Positions 1 through 7,945 of a stretch of 64,000 nt of DNA are shown piece after piece; the stretch's first letter is position 1; the number at the start of each line of letters is the position of its first letter. Position numbers and translations under genes: made by a program. The notes under the pieces are model-generated. The model saw only the letters and a program-made list of their open reading frames with translations, had not been told where the DNA came from and did not search any database. Source of the DNA: Flavimobilis soli (GTDB lineage: Bacteria > Actinomycetota > Actinomycetes > Actinomycetales > Cellulomonadaceae); NCBI RefSeq assembly GCF_002564025.1, contig NZ_PDJH01000001.1, forward strand, positions 868,001 to 932,000. The letters are read 5' to 3'.

Positions 1-709
1 CGTCGGCGATGAACAGCAGCGCGTCCCCCACCGTCTTGACCACGCGGCCGCCGTTGGCCGTGACGATGTCACGCGCACGCGTCTCGAACGTCTGGATGAA
101 CTCCGCGAACTCCGTCGCGCCCATCTGCGCCGTCAGACGCGTGAAGGACACGATGTCCGCGAACCCGACCGCACGCGGCAACGGCAGCTCGCCGCCCTCC
201 GCCCGCGCGACCGAGTCGCGCCGCACACCCTCGCCGAACTCGACCGCCTGCCGCCCCACGAGCGCCGCCATCTGCCGGCGCCACGCGTGCACGAGCTGCT
301 TCTCGAACGCCGGCGCGAGGCGCGACATCGCCTGCGCGGCCTTGAGCCGCGCCTCCGGGTCGCTCACGCCCTCGCGCCGGACGAAGTGGTCGACGAGCGC
401 CTCGAAGTGCCACAGCGACAACCGCTCGGTCGAGTGCCCGACCGAGCGGATCAGCGTGCCCATGGTGCGCTCGTCGAGCCCCTCGCGGGTCGACTCCTGC
501 GCCAGGTGCCGCAGCGCCTGCGCGTCCTCCTGCGTGAACTCCCGCGCAGACGGGTCCGTCACCGGCAGGCCCATGAGCTGCCAGTACCGCTGCGCGAACT
601 CCGGCTCGAGCCCCGCCTGCTCGGCGAGCTCGTCCAGGTTCAGCTCAGGTCCGCCGCCGAGGAGCGCTGCGATGAGCTGCTGAGCAGCGTTGGACCAGGA
701 GGAGTGCAC
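1..709 (-). CDS. Class III adenylate/guanylate cyclase, C-terminus beyond window edge
   Basis: About 236 codons are visible; the gene runs off the left edge. Residues 1 to about 165 form an alpha-helical region (Leu/Ala-rich, with EFTQEDAQAL) that resembles the N-terminal autoinhibitory domain of pH-responsive mycobacterial cyclases such as Rv1264. The catalytic domain then begins with FADIVSFTRL, which holds the first metal-binding Asp, and continues to VKTVGDALLFIAD, which holds the second. Such enzymes make cAMP (or cGMP) from the nucleoside triphosphate; the substrate-specifying residues lie outside the window. The GTG at 709 is chosen because it follows GGATGGAG and lies 9 bp after the birA stop, so the two genes are probably co-transcribed. 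The ATG at 717 is out of frame. Cyclase family is clear; pH sensing is inference. Confidence 0.88.
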   Translation of the reverse strand, partial: MHSSWSNAAQQLIAALLGGGPELNLDELAEQAGLEPEFAQRYWQLMGLPVTDPSAREFTQEDAQALRHLAQESTREGLDERTMGTLIRSVGHSTERLSLWHFEALVDHFVRREGVSDPEARLKAAQAMSRLAPAFEKQLVHAWRRQMAALVGRQAVEFGEGVRRDSVARAEGGELPLPRAVGFADIVSFTRLTAQMGATEFAEFIQTFETRARDIVTANGGRVVKTVGDALLFIAD

Positions 710-718
710 GACTCCATC

Positions 719-1591
719 CTAGGCGGACCCGACCGTCCGAACGTGGCTCACGTCACCACTGCGCACCTCGCGCCGTTCGCCGCCCGCCTGCTCCACGACG
801 AGCGAGCCGTCCGCCCCGAGGGCCACCGCGGCGCCGCGCACCTCCTTGCCGCCCGGCACGAGAACCCGCACGTCACGGCCGATCGTCGCCATCCGCGCCT
901 CGACCTCGGCGCCCAGCCCCGCCGCGACCGCGTCACCGTCGGCCTCGCGCCACTGCCGCACGACCTCCGCGAGCGACTCCTGCAGCGCCGTCAGCAGCAC
1001 CTCCCGCGACGGCGCAGCACCCGCGAGCCACAACGACGACGCGCTCGCCACGGGCAGCTCGTCCGCCGTCTGCAGCACGTTCAGGCCCAGCCCGACGACC
1101 ACGCGCTCGTCGTCGACCACCTCCGTGAGGATGCCACCGACCTTCCGCAGCGGCCCCCACCCGAGCATGTCCTCGCCGTCGGGCGCCTCGACGAGCAGGT
1201 CGTTCGGCCACTTCGTCAGCACCTTCACGCCCGTCGTCGCGCTCACGGCGCGCGACGCCGCGAGGCCCGTCAGCAGCGGCAGCCAGCCCCACGTCTCGCG
1301 CGGCGTGCCGGGCGCGAGCAGGAGCGAGCACGTCAGCGCCGTGTGCGGCGGCGTCTGCCACGCGCGGTCGAGCCGACCGCGGCCCTGCGTCTGGTGGTCC
1401 GCGACGACGAGCGACGGCATCGGCCACGCGTGGGGCTGCGCGCGCGCCTCCTCGACGAGGAACGTGTTCGTCGACCCGACCTCGTCGAGCACGACGACGC
1501 GCGCCGCGATCCCGGTCGGCGCCCTCAGCAGGTCCTGGACCAGCTCGGCGTCGAGCCGGAGACGCGGGGGCAGCGCAGTGACGTCGTCCAT
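719..1591 (-). CDS. birA: Biotin--[acetyl-CoA-carboxylase] ligase
   Basis: 290 aa. The enzyme activates biotin to biotinyl-AMP and attaches it to the lysine of the biotin carrier domain, here most likely that of the carboxylase alpha subunit encoded at 7946-9721. Visible motifs are DEVGSTNTFL near residue 36, the ATP/biotin loop DHQTQGRGRLDRAW near residue 65, and KWPNDLLVE near residue 130, followed by the small SH3-like C-terminal domain. There is no N-terminal helix-turn-helix, so this is a monofunctional ligase and not a biotin repressor. It is transcribed divergently from the carboxylase beta subunit, the order known for Rv3279c/accD5. A CAAGAT hexamer ends 6 nt before the ATG, a weak -10 that would give a leaderless mRNA. 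Confidence 0.95.
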   Translation of the reverse strand: MDDVTALPPRLRLDAELVQDLLRAPTGIAARVVVLDEVGSTNTFLVEEARAQPHAWPMPSLVVADHQTQGRGRLDRAWQTPPHTALTCSLLLAPGTPRETWGWLPLLTGLAASRAVSATTGVKVLTKWPNDLLVEAPDGEDMLGWGPLRKVGGILTEVVDDERVVVGLGLNVLQTADELPVASASSLWLAGAAPSREVLLTALQESLAEVVRQWREADGDAVAAGLGAEVEARMATIGRDVRVLVPGGKEVRGAAVALGADGSLVVEQAGGERREVRSGDVSHVRTVGSA

Positions 1592-1695
1592 GACCCCATC
1601 TTGCCCCCGCCCGCGGCTCGCGCTTGTGCGTTCCCGACGAAATCTCCCGCCCTTAGCCGTGCGCGGCCTGCACTGGCGGCGACGAGGGCGCGTCC

Positions 1696-1701
1696 TAGGC
1701 T
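1696..1701 (+). promoter_or_regulatory. -10 element TAGGCT of accD, leaderless layout
   Basis: TAGGCT (TANNNT consensus) ends 6 nt before the GTG at 1708, so transcription would start at or next to the start codon. No purine-rich ribosome binding site precedes the GTG, which fits leaderless translation. No convincing -35 is seen. Confidence 0.5.
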
Positions 1702-1707
1702 CGGGGG

Positions 1708-3303
1708 GTGACCGACGTGAACACCACCACCGCGACCGGCGCCCCTTCGAAGCTTGCTGATCTGCAGGAACGACGCAAGGCAGCGATCGACGCCCCCGAG
1801 GCGGCTGCGCGCGAGAAGCAGCACGCCCGCGGCAAGAAGACCGCCCGCGAGCGCATCGAGGCGCTCCTCGACGAGGGCAGCTTCGTCGAGCTCGACGCGT
1901 TCGCGACGCACAGGTCGACGAACTTCGGCCTCGACAAGAAGCGCATCCCCGGCGACGGCGTCGTCGTCGGGCACGGCACCGTCGAAGGGCGGCAGGTGTG
2001 CATCTACTCGCAGGACTTCACGGTCTTCGGCGGCAGTCTCGGTGAGGTGCACGGCCAGAAGATCACCAAGGTCATGGACCTCGCGCTGCGCACCGGCGTG
2101 CCGCTCATCGGCATCTCCGACGGCGGCGGCGCACGCATCCAGGAGGGTGTCGCCGCGCTCACGCAGTTCGCCGAGATCTTCCGCCGCAACGTCGCCGCGT
2201 CCGGCGTGATCCCGCAGATCTCGCTCATCCTCGGCCCGAGCGCGGGCGGCGCCGTCTACTCCCCCGCCCTCACCGACTTCATCGTCATGGCGGACGGCAC
2301 GTCCAACATGTTCATCACCGGCCCCGACGTCATCCGCGCCGTGACGGGCGAGGACGTCGGCTTCGAGGAGCTCGGCGGCGCGACGACGCACAGCACCCGC
2401 TCCGGCGTCGCCCACTACATGGGTGCCGACGAGGACGACGCGATCGACTACGTCCGCCACCTGCTGGCCTACCTGCCGCAGAACAACATGACGGACGCGC
2501 CGGCGTTCCCGCTCGACGTCGACCTCGAGATCACCGAGGAGGACCTCGAGCTCGACACGCTCGTCCCCGCGTCCGACTCGCAGCCGTACGACATGCGCAC
2601 GGTCATCGAGCACATCGTCGACGACGGCGAGTTCCTCGAGGTGCAGCCCCTGTTCGCCGGGAACGTCCTCGTCGGTTTCGCGCACGTCGAGGGACAGTCC
2701 GTCGGCATCGTGGCGAACCAGCCGCTCAACATGGCCGGCACGCTCGACATCGACGCCGCCGAGAAGGCCGCGCGCTTCGTGCGGACGTGCGACGCCTTCA
2801 ACATCCCCGTCCTCACGCTCGTCGACGTCCCGGGCTTCCTGCCCGGCACCGACCAGGAGTGGAACGGCATCATCCGCCGCGGCGCGAAGCTCATCTACGC
2901 GTACGCCGAGGCGACGGTCCCCCTCGTCACGGTCATCACGCGCAAGGCCTACGGCGGTGCCTACATCGTCATGGGCTCCAAGCAGCTCGGCGCCGACATC
3001 AACCTCGCGTGGCCGTCCGCCCAGATCGCCGTCATGGGCTCGGGTGGCGCCGTCAACATCCTGCAGCGCGGCGCCCTCAAGGCCGCCGCCGACGCCGGGC
3101 TCGACGTCGAGGCGGAGCGCCAGCGCCTGACCGCCGAGTACGAGGACGCGATCGTCAACCCGTGGGACGCCGCGCAGCGCGGCTACGTCGACGACGTCAT
3201 CGAGCCGTCGACCACGCGCGTCCAGGTCGTGCGCGCACTGCGCGCGCTGCGCACCAAGCGCGCGTCGCTCCCGCCCAAGAAGCATGGGAACATCCCCCTG
3301 TGA
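1708..3303 (+). CDS. accD5: Acyl-CoA (acetyl/propionyl-CoA) carboxylase carboxyltransferase beta subunit
   Basis: 531 aa, the usual length for AccD5/PccB. It transfers carboxyl from biotin on the alpha subunit to acetyl- or propionyl-CoA, giving malonyl- or methylmalonyl-CoA for fatty acid and branched-lipid synthesis. N-terminal half: [17 protein letters not shown], then the acyl-CoA oxyanion region [13 protein letters not shown] and [14 protein letters not shown]-terminal half: the biotin-binding region [14 protein letters not shown], then [14 protein letters not shown]. Ends with the conserved KKHGNIPL. It starts at GTG 1708 and its stop overlaps the next gene (GTGA). Acetyl versus propionyl preference cannot be read with confidence. 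Confidence 0.95.
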   Translation: MTDVNTTTATGAPSKLADLQERRKAAIDAPEAAAREKQHARGKKTARERIEALLDEGSFVELDAFATHRSTNFGLDKKRIPGDGVVVGHGTVEGRQVCIYSQDFTVFGGSLGEVHGQKITKVMDLALRTGVPLIGISDGGGARIQEGVAALTQFAEIFRRNVAASGVIPQISLILGPSAGGAVYSPALTDFIVMADGTSNMFITGPDVIRAVTGEDVGFEELGGATTHSTRSGVAHYMGADEDDAIDYVRHLLAYLPQNNMTDAPAFPLDVDLEITEEDLELDTLVPASDSQPYDMRTVIEHIVDDGEFLEVQPLFAGNVLVGFAHVEGQSVGIVANQPLNMAGTLDIDAAEKAARFVRTCDAFNIPVLTLVDVPGFLPGTDQEWNGIIRRGAKLIYAYAEATVPLVTVITRKAYGGAYIVMGSKQLGADINLAWPSAQIAVMGSGGAVNILQRGALKAAADAGLDVEAERQRLTAEYEDAIVNPWDAAQRGYVDDVIEPSTTRVQVVRALRALRTKRASLPPKKHGNIPL

Positions 3304-3917
3304 CGAGCTCTGCGAACACTCCCGACCCTGCTGACATCCCCGACGACCTGTCGGGGCTGACCGGCGACGCGACCGACGACGCGCTCCTCGGCGACCAGGA
3401 CCTCGACGACGCTCTCGACGAGGACGAGGACGACGACCCGCGCCACGGCGCTCCCCTCGTCGTCGACGCTGCCCCGCTGCACGCGCTCGTCGACGAGCTG
3501 AGCGAGCTGCTGCACTCCTACGTGAGCACCGCCGTGGGCGTGCGTGCGGAGTTCGACGCCGCGACCGCGGAGGACGACCCGCGCGTCGGTGACCTCGAGG
3601 ACCGGATCGGAAAGCTCAACTCGCGCCTCAGCGAGGCGTTCGAGGAGCAGCTCGGTCTCGTCTCGGGCCACACGAGCGAGTCGTGGGAGGACGAGGACGA
3701 CGACGAGGACGACGAGGACGACGACGAGAGCGGCGCGTTCGAGCTGTCGTTCGTCGTGGACGTCGACGGCGCCCTCTCCGACGAGGCACGCTTCGCGGTC
3801 GTCGACTCGGTCGGCGCCGCGACCGCGGACCAGCTCGAGGCCGCGGGCCTCGACGTCCAGCACTGGAGCGTCACCTTCGTCGCGAGCGAGGACGACGACG
3901 AGGACGACGAGGAGTGA
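3300..3917 (+). CDS. Unknown highly acidic protein between carboxylase beta and epsilon genes
   Basis: 205 aa, starting GTG inside the accD stop (GTGA) and ending inside the next start (GTGA again), so it is translationally coupled on both sides. Three Asp/Glu runs are visible: near residue 40 (DEDEDDDP), near residues 126-138 ([14 protein letters not shown]) and at the C-terminus ([10 protein letters not shown]). Between them lie a predicted helical stretch (residues about 50-75, [16 protein letters not shown]) and an alpha/beta-looking segment ([14 protein letters not shown] and [11 protein letters not shown]). No signal peptide or membrane segment. I do not recognise a family. Its place inside the operon suggests a link with the carboxylase, but that is inference only. 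Confidence 0.8.
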   Translation: MTSSANTPDPADIPDDLSGLTGDATDDALLGDQDLDDALDEDEDDDPRHGAPLVVDAAPLHALVDELSELLHSYVSTAVGVRAEFDAATAEDDPRVGDLEDRIGKLNSRLSEAFEEQLGLVSGHTSESWEDEDDDEDDEDDDESGAFELSFVVDVDGALSDEARFAVVDSVGAATADQLEAAGLDVQHWSVTFVASEDDDEDDEE

Positions 3918-4132
3918 GCGTCCAGATGACCGAGCTGCCCCCGGTCCGGGTCGTCCGCGGCACCCCCGACGAGGACGAGGTCGCCGCGCTCATCGCCGGC
4001 CTGGCGGCCGCGCAGCAGGACGACGTGGAGCCGGCAGCGCCGGCCCCGCGCTCAGCGTGGCGCCGCGGAGCCGGTCGGAGCGGCGACGGCTTCGGCCGCA
4101 CCGGCGACGACTGGCGCTGGAGCCTTCGCTAG
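3914..4132 (+). CDS. accE: Acyl-CoA carboxylase epsilon subunit
   Basis: 72 aa from GTG 3914 (GTGA overlap), or 68 aa from ATG 3926. Begins PPVRVVRGTPDEDEVAALIA, the hallmark of the small epsilon subunits that bind and stimulate the beta subunit in actinobacterial acyl-CoA carboxylases. Ends in a Trp/Arg-rich tail (SAWRR, DDWRWSLR) that is also typical (many end W...R). It is the last gene of the accD unit and faces a convergent gene. The overlap favours the GTG start, although the short N-terminal extension is not conserved in the family as I know it. Confidence 0.85.
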   Translation: MSVQMTELPPVRVVRGTPDEDEVAALIAGLAAAQQDDVEPAAPAPRSAWRRGAGRSGDGFGRTGDDWRWSLR

Positions 4133-4166
4133 ATCGACCGAGCAACACCACAACCGCAGCTCGGAC

Positions 4167-4187
4167 ACCGGACGAGACATGTCCGGT
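4167..4187. terminator. Hairpin between convergent accE and VKOR genes
   Basis: ACCGGAC, 7-nt loop, GTCCGGT: a perfect 7-bp stem in the 108-bp gap between two convergent genes. No T-run follows, as is common in this window. Likely bidirectional terminator. Confidence 0.45.
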
Positions 4188-4240
4188 ACAGGACGCAGGT
4201 CACCTCGCCCGCGCCTCCTCGTCGGGCCTTTGCTCCCGTC

Positions 4241-4942
4241 TCAGCCGAGCAGCACGGCGCCGTACTTGGACACGATGAGCGCCACGATCGTGACGAGCAC
4301 CCCGATCGTGACGAACAGGTCGGCGTCGGAGCGGACGAACGCGAGGGCCCGCTCCTGCATCCGCGGCGACAGGTAGAGGTTGTCGTGAAGGATGTTGTGG
4401 TGCAGGAGCGTCATGAAGACGAGCGTCGTGCCGAGCGTGATGACGAGGCACCACGGGCACAGCGCGCCGATGTCCCACATGGATTGCGTGAACAGCCAGT
4501 ACGCGAAGGTGAGGCCCACGAGGTAGATCGCCTGGGCGGTGAACATGAACCAGCGCGGGAAGCGCACGCCTGCGAGCCCGGCGACGGCGATCGTGATGAC
4601 GACCGGCTCGCACATCATGCCGAGGAACGCGTTCGGGAAGCCGAGCAGCGACGCCTGCCACGACAGCGCGACCGTGCCGCAGCTGAGCACCGAGCTGATG
4701 TCGCACGCGAGCTGCTGGTCGGGGTTCGCCGCGAGGAGGAGGGCGTCGTAGGACAGCGTGAAGGAGGCCACGAGGCTCAGGCACGCGGAGAACAGCATCG
4801 TGGCGAAGATCCACGTGCGGCTGTGGCGGAAGCCCGGCATCTCGGTGACGGCACGCGTGCGCGGCTCGTCACGCTCACCAGCGGGCAGGTCGACGTCGAC
4901 GTCCGTGTCGCCCGCGGCGCTGGTCGTGGTCGTTGCTGGCAT
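4241..4942 (-). CDS. Vitamin K epoxide reductase (VKOR) family membrane protein
   Basis: 233 aa. Bacterial VKORs re-oxidise DsbA-like proteins and pass electrons to quinone, supporting disulfide bond formation outside the cytoplasm. Seen here: an N-terminal cytoplasmic tail of about 50 residues; a first membrane span (IFATMLFSACLSLVASF); the loop cysteine pair in CDISSVLSC; more spans; the quinone-proximal CPWC active site; and a last span near the C-terminus. The ATG at 4942 is preferred over the one 30 bp upstream because GGAGGGG sits 5-6 nt before it. A DevR-like palindrome lies 58 bp upstream. No DsbA-like partner is visible nearby. Confidence 0.9.
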   Translation of the reverse strand: MPATTTTSAAGDTDVDVDLPAGERDEPRTRAVTEMPGFRHSRTWIFATMLFSACLSLVASFTLSYDALLLAANPDQQLACDISSVLSCGTVALSWQASLLGFPNAFLGMMCEPVVITIAVAGLAGVRFPRWFMFTAQAIYLVGLTFAYWLFTQSMWDIGALCPWCLVITLGTTLVFMTLLHHNILHDNLYLSPRMQERALAFVRSDADLFVTIGVLVTIVALIVSKYGAVLLG

Positions 4943-4999
4943 GAGCACCCCTCCGGAAGGTCCAGGTCCCATCGTCGCGGTGCCGGAACTGCGCCGCTC

Positions 5000-5013
5000 G
5001 GGACGAATGTCCC
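5000..5013. promoter_or_regulatory. Palindrome GGGACGAATGTCCC, DevR/DosR-like
   Basis: GGGAC-GAAT-GTCCC, perfect 5-bp arms with a 4-bp AT-rich centre, like the core of DevR/DosR boxes (GGGACTWWAGTCCC). It lies in the divergent region between the VKOR gene (58 bp away) and the DUF885 gene (about 80 bp away). A near-identical element occurs at 7070-7083. Regulator identity is inferred. Confidence 0.45.
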
Positions 5014-5082
5014 GGCGTCCGCCGGTAGATCCGGGCCGGGTCGGCGGCGCGCGGCCTCGTCGGCGCGTCCAGCGTGCCGCAC

Positions 5083-5088
5083 TAGCCT
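5083..5088 (+). promoter_or_regulatory. -10 element TAGCCT of the DUF885 gene, leaderless layout
   Basis: TAGCCT ends 6 nt before the ATG at 5095 and no ribosome binding site is visible, so a leaderless mRNA is likely. Confidence 0.45.
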
Positions 5089-5094
5089 GGGCGT

Positions 5095-6813
5095 ATGACC
5101 GTCACGCCTCCTGTCCGTCCTGCCAGCGAAGTCGACCGCGTCGCGGAGGCGCACCTCGAGGCGGTGTGCCGGCTCGACCCGGTCGCGGCGACGTCGATGG
5201 GTGTCGCGGGGCACGACGGCGAGGTCCCCGACCTGTCGCCCGCAGGCGACGAGGCGCGCGCCGCCCAGGCACGCGCGACGCTCGCCGCGGTCGCAGCCCT
5301 CGACCCGGGAACGTTCGACGACGTCGACCGCGTCACGGTCGCCGCGCTCCGCGAGCGCCTCGGCCTGGAGGTCGAGCTCGCGGAGACGGGCGAGACGCTC
5401 GCGCCGCTCAACGTGATCGCCTCCCCCGTCCAGGAGCTGCGCGACGTCCTCGACCTGATGCCGACCGGGACGGTCGAGGCGTGGGAGAACGTCGCGTCGC
5501 GCCTCGGCGGGCTGCCTGCGGCGGTCGACGGGTACGTCGAGAGCCTGCGGCTCGCGGCGTCGCGCGGTCAGGTCGCCGCGGTCCGCCAGGTCGCGGCGTG
5601 CATACGGCAGGCGCGCGAGCTCGCCGACCCGTCGTCGAGCTTCTTCACGTCGTTCGTGTCGGGGCCGGAGGTCGACGCCGTGCTCGACCCGTCGTCGTCG
5701 TGCGCGTTGCTGCGCCGCGAGCTCGAGAACGCGGCGCAGGACGCCGCGGCGGCCTACGGCCGGCTCGCTGACGTCCTCGAGTCTGAGATCGCGCCGCAGG
5801 CGCCGGCGGTCGACGCCGTCGGCGAGGAGCGCTACGCGCTGTGGTCGCGGTACTTCCTCGGGGCGCGCGTGGACCTGCGCGAGACGTACGAGTGGGGGCT
5901 CGACGAGCTCGCGCGCGTCGTCGCGGACCAGGAGCGCACGGCGGCGCGCGTCGCGGGCGCGGGCGCGTCGGTCGAGGACGCCGTCGCGCAGCTCGACGCG
6001 GACCCCGCGTACCGCCTCGAAGGGACGGACGCGCTGCGGCGCTGGATGCAGGAGACGTCCGACGCCGCGATCACGGCGCTCGACGGCGTCCACTTCGACG
6101 TCCCGGAGCCCGTGCGCACCCTCGAGTGCCGCATCGCGCCCACGCAGACGGGCGGGATCTACTACACGGGTCCGAGCGACGACTTCAGCCGGCCGGGCCG
6201 CATGTGGTGGTCGGTGCCAGCGTCGGTCACGACGTTCAGCACGTGGCGCGAGCGCACGACCGTCTACCACGAGGGCGTGCCGGGACATCACCTGCAGGTC
6301 GGCCAGGCGGTCTACGAGCGGGCGACGCTCAACGCGTGGCGCCGCCTCGCGTGCTGGACGTCCGGCCACGGCGAGGGCTGGGCGCTGTACGCCGAGCGCC
6401 TCATGCAGGACCTCGGCTTCCTCGACGACCCGGGCGACCTGCTCGGCATGCTCGACGGTCAGCGCATGCGTGCGGCGCGCGTCGTCCTCGACATCGGCGT
6501 GCACCTCGGCCTGCCCTGCCCGGAACGCTGGGGCGGCGGCACGTGGGACGCGGCGAAGGCGTGGGAGTTCCTGCGCGCGAACGTCAACATGCCCGAGGAC
6601 TTCGTGCTCTTCGAGCTCGACCGCTACCTCGGCTGGCCGGGGCAGGCACCGTCGTACAAGGTCGGTCAGCGGCTGTGGGAGCAGGCGCGCGACGGCGCCC
6701 GCGACGCTGCAGCGGCGCGCGGGGAGGCGTTCGACCTCAAGGCGTTCCACGCGCGTGCGCTGCGGATGGGGTCGGTCGGGCTGGACGTGCTGCGCGAGGA
6801 GCTCGCGCGCTGA
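5095..6813 (+). CDS. DUF885 family protein, putative metallopeptidase
   Basis: 572 aa, typical for the family, mostly helical. DUF885 proteins are thought to be zinc-dependent carboxypeptidase-like enzymes. The likely active-site motif is visible near residue 390: YHEGVPGHHLQ, with a second Glu/His region at SGHGEGWALYAERLM about 35 residues later. No signal peptide, so it is probably cytoplasmic. It sits alone between the VKOR gene and maf and is closed by a strong hairpin at 6838-6882. The substrate is unknown. Confidence 0.88.
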   Translation: MTVTPPVRPASEVDRVAEAHLEAVCRLDPVAATSMGVAGHDGEVPDLSPAGDEARAAQARATLAAVAALDPGTFDDVDRVTVAALRERLGLEVELAETGETLAPLNVIASPVQELRDVLDLMPTGTVEAWENVASRLGGLPAAVDGYVESLRLAASRGQVAAVRQVAACIRQARELADPSSSFFTSFVSGPEVDAVLDPSSSCALLRRELENAAQDAAAAYGRLADVLESEIAPQAPAVDAVGEERYALWSRYFLGARVDLRETYEWGLDELARVVADQERTAARVAGAGASVEDAVAQLDADPAYRLEGTDALRRWMQETSDAAITALDGVHFDVPEPVRTLECRIAPTQTGGIYYTGPSDDFSRPGRMWWSVPASVTTFSTWRERTTVYHEGVPGHHLQVGQAVYERATLNAWRRLACWTSGHGEGWALYAERLMQDLGFLDDPGDLLGMLDGQRMRAARVVLDIGVHLGLPCPERWGGGTWDAAKAWEFLRANVNMPEDFVLFELDRYLGWPGQAPSYKVGQRLWEQARDGARDAAAARGEAFDLKAFHARALRMGSVGLDVLREELAR

Positions 6814-6837
6814 CGCGGTGGCCTGCGGGCCACGCAG

Positions 6838-6882
6838 GTCGCCCCGTCCCCGCGTGTTGGAGGGCACTCGTGACGGGGCGAC
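6838..6882 (+). terminator. Terminator hairpin after the DUF885 gene
   Basis: GTCGCCCCGTC and GACGGGGCGAC form a perfect 11-bp stem with a 23-nt loop, starting 25 bp after the stop. A smaller hairpin (GTGGCC-TGCG-GGCCAC, about 6819-6834) precedes it. Confidence 0.6.
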
Positions 6883-7069
6883 CGACGCAGAAGCGTGAGT
6901 GCACCCAGGCCCCGGAGGGGTACGTGAACCCGGGCGCACCCACGCTTGTCAGCGGGACGGCACCGTTACCGTCGGGGAGCGGGGAGGCCGGGTGGCGGTA
7001 GGAGACGCCGCCCAGGAGCACCCCTCGATCTCCTCCTCCCATCATGGTTCGCGCGGGCTGGCGGACGCC
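6883..7069. other. Structured intergenic stretch upstream of maf, no gene
   Basis: Part of a 310-bp gap. It can fold into a long imperfect hairpin with outer arms AAGCGTG (about 6891) and CACGCTT (about 6941), a small GACGG/CCGTC stem (about 6957-6974), and an 8-bp stem with one wobble pair (GGGTGGCG at 6990-6997, CGCCGCCC at 7006-7013). I match it to no known riboswitch or RNA family, and no convincing coding frame is present. Confidence 0.3.
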
Positions 7070-7083
7070 GGGACCAATGTCCC
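7070..7083. promoter_or_regulatory. Palindrome GGGACCAATGTCCC, DevR/DosR-like
   Basis: GGGAC-CAAT-GTCCC, differing from the element at 5000-5013 by one centre base. It lies 28 bp upstream of the maf -10 element, a position expected for an activator. Regulator identity is inferred. Confidence 0.45.
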
Positions 7084-7111
7084 CGGGTCGGGGGTCGCGG
7101 AACCTCTCGGC

Positions 7112-7117
7112 TAACCT
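7112..7117 (+). promoter_or_regulatory. -10 element TAACCT of maf, leaderless layout
   Basis: TAACCT ends 6 nt before the maf ATG at 7124; no Shine-Dalgarno sequence is present. Confidence 0.45.
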
Positions 7118-7123
7118 CGGGTC

Positions 7124-7777
7124 ATGCCTCGCCTCGTCCTCGCCTCGGCGTCCCCTGCCCGTTCGGTGACCCTGCGCGCTGCTGGGGTCGAGCCGCTCGT
7201 GCGCGTGTCGAGCGTCGACGAGGAGGCGCGGCTCGCCGAGGCGGCCGAGCGGCTCGGGCCGCTCGCGCCCGAGGACGCGGTCCTCGTCCTGGCGCAGGCC
7301 AAGGCGCAGGACGTCGCGACGGCGTGGGAGGGCTCCGACGAGGAGGACGACGACGTCCTCGTGCTGGGCTGCGACTCGATGCTCGAGATCGACGGCGAGA
7401 TCCTCGGCAAGCCGCACGACGCTGCGACCGCGACCGCTCGCTGGCAGCAGATGCGGGGCCGCTCTGCGACGCTGCACACGGGCCACTGGCTCGTGGATCT
7501 GCGGGACACCGACGACGCAGGGACGGGCGCGACGATCGGTGCGACGAGCTCGACGGTCGTCCACTTCGCCGACGTGAGCGACCGCGAGATCGAGGCGTAC
7601 GTCGCGACGGGCGAGCCGCTGCACGTCGCGGGCGCCTTCACGATCGACGGTCTCGGCGGCCCGTTCGTCACGGGTGTCGAGGGCGACCACCACGGTGTCA
7701 CCGGGCTCAGCCTCCCGCTGCTGCGCGAGCTCCTCAGCGAGGTCGACGTGATCTTCCCGGACCTCTGGAACCGCTGA
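7124..7777 (+). CDS. maf: Maf-family nucleoside triphosphate pyrophosphatase
   Basis: 217 aa. Maf proteins hydrolyse dTTP/UTP or modified pyrimidine nucleotides to monophosphates, a house-cleaning role linked to division arrest. Seen: the N-terminal LVLASASPARSVTLRAAGV (the S-x-R substrate loop); LGCDSMLEIDGEILGKPHD holding the catalytic Asp; and GAFTIDGLGG near the C-terminus. The acidic insert around residue 70 (EGSDEEDDDV) is longer than usual. Between accE and accA3, as in mycobacteria (Rv3282 between accE5 and accA3). Confidence 0.92.
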   Translation: MPRLVLASASPARSVTLRAAGVEPLVRVSSVDEEARLAEAAERLGPLAPEDAVLVLAQAKAQDVATAWEGSDEEDDDVLVLGCDSMLEIDGEILGKPHDAATATARWQQMRGRSATLHTGHWLVDLRDTDDAGTGATIGATSSTVVHFADVSDREIEAYVATGEPLHVAGAFTIDGLGGPFVTGVEGDHHGVTGLSLPLLRELLSEVDVIFPDLWNR

Positions 7778-7832
7778 GCCGCTTGTGCGGCCGCGACAAC
7801 GCAGCCGCCGGAGTCCGGACATGAGCCTGCGA

Positions 7833-7856
7833 GCGTTGTAGGTTTCCTACCAACGC
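7833..7856. promoter_or_regulatory. Inverted repeat upstream of accA3
   Basis: GCGTTGTAGG-TTT-CCTACCAACGC: 10-bp arms with one unpaired C, 90 bp before the accA3 start. It has an AT-rich centre and no T-run, so it could be an operator for a lipid- or biotin-related regulator, or an RNA hairpin. Neither is established. Confidence 0.35.
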
Positions 7857-7934
7857 GACAGGCCCCAGTTGGTCCCGGGTCCAGTGTTGTCACGACAGGG
7901 CCGTGCCGCCGCCATCTAGGACCTTCTTCCGCGT

Positions 7935-7940
7935 TACCGT
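7935..7940 (+). promoter_or_regulatory. -10 element TACCGT of accA3, leaderless layout
   Basis: TACCGT ends 5 nt before GTG 7946; no ribosome binding site is seen. Confidence 0.4.
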
Positions 7941-7945
7941 GAGCC

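Noticed and set aside
1525..3285. Long minus-strand open frame opposite accD5
   Set aside because: Arg/Asp/Val-rich shadow of a well-conserved plus-strand gene, as is common at this base composition; no domain or ribosome binding site.
4777..6939. 720-codon minus-strand open frame opposite the DUF885 gene
   Set aside because: Low-complexity Arg/Ala/Glu shadow; the plus-strand gene has a clear metallopeptidase-like motif.
6883..7069. Riboswitch upstream of maf
   Set aside because: Several stems but no recognisable conserved core of any riboswitch class I know; kept only as an unexplained structured gap.
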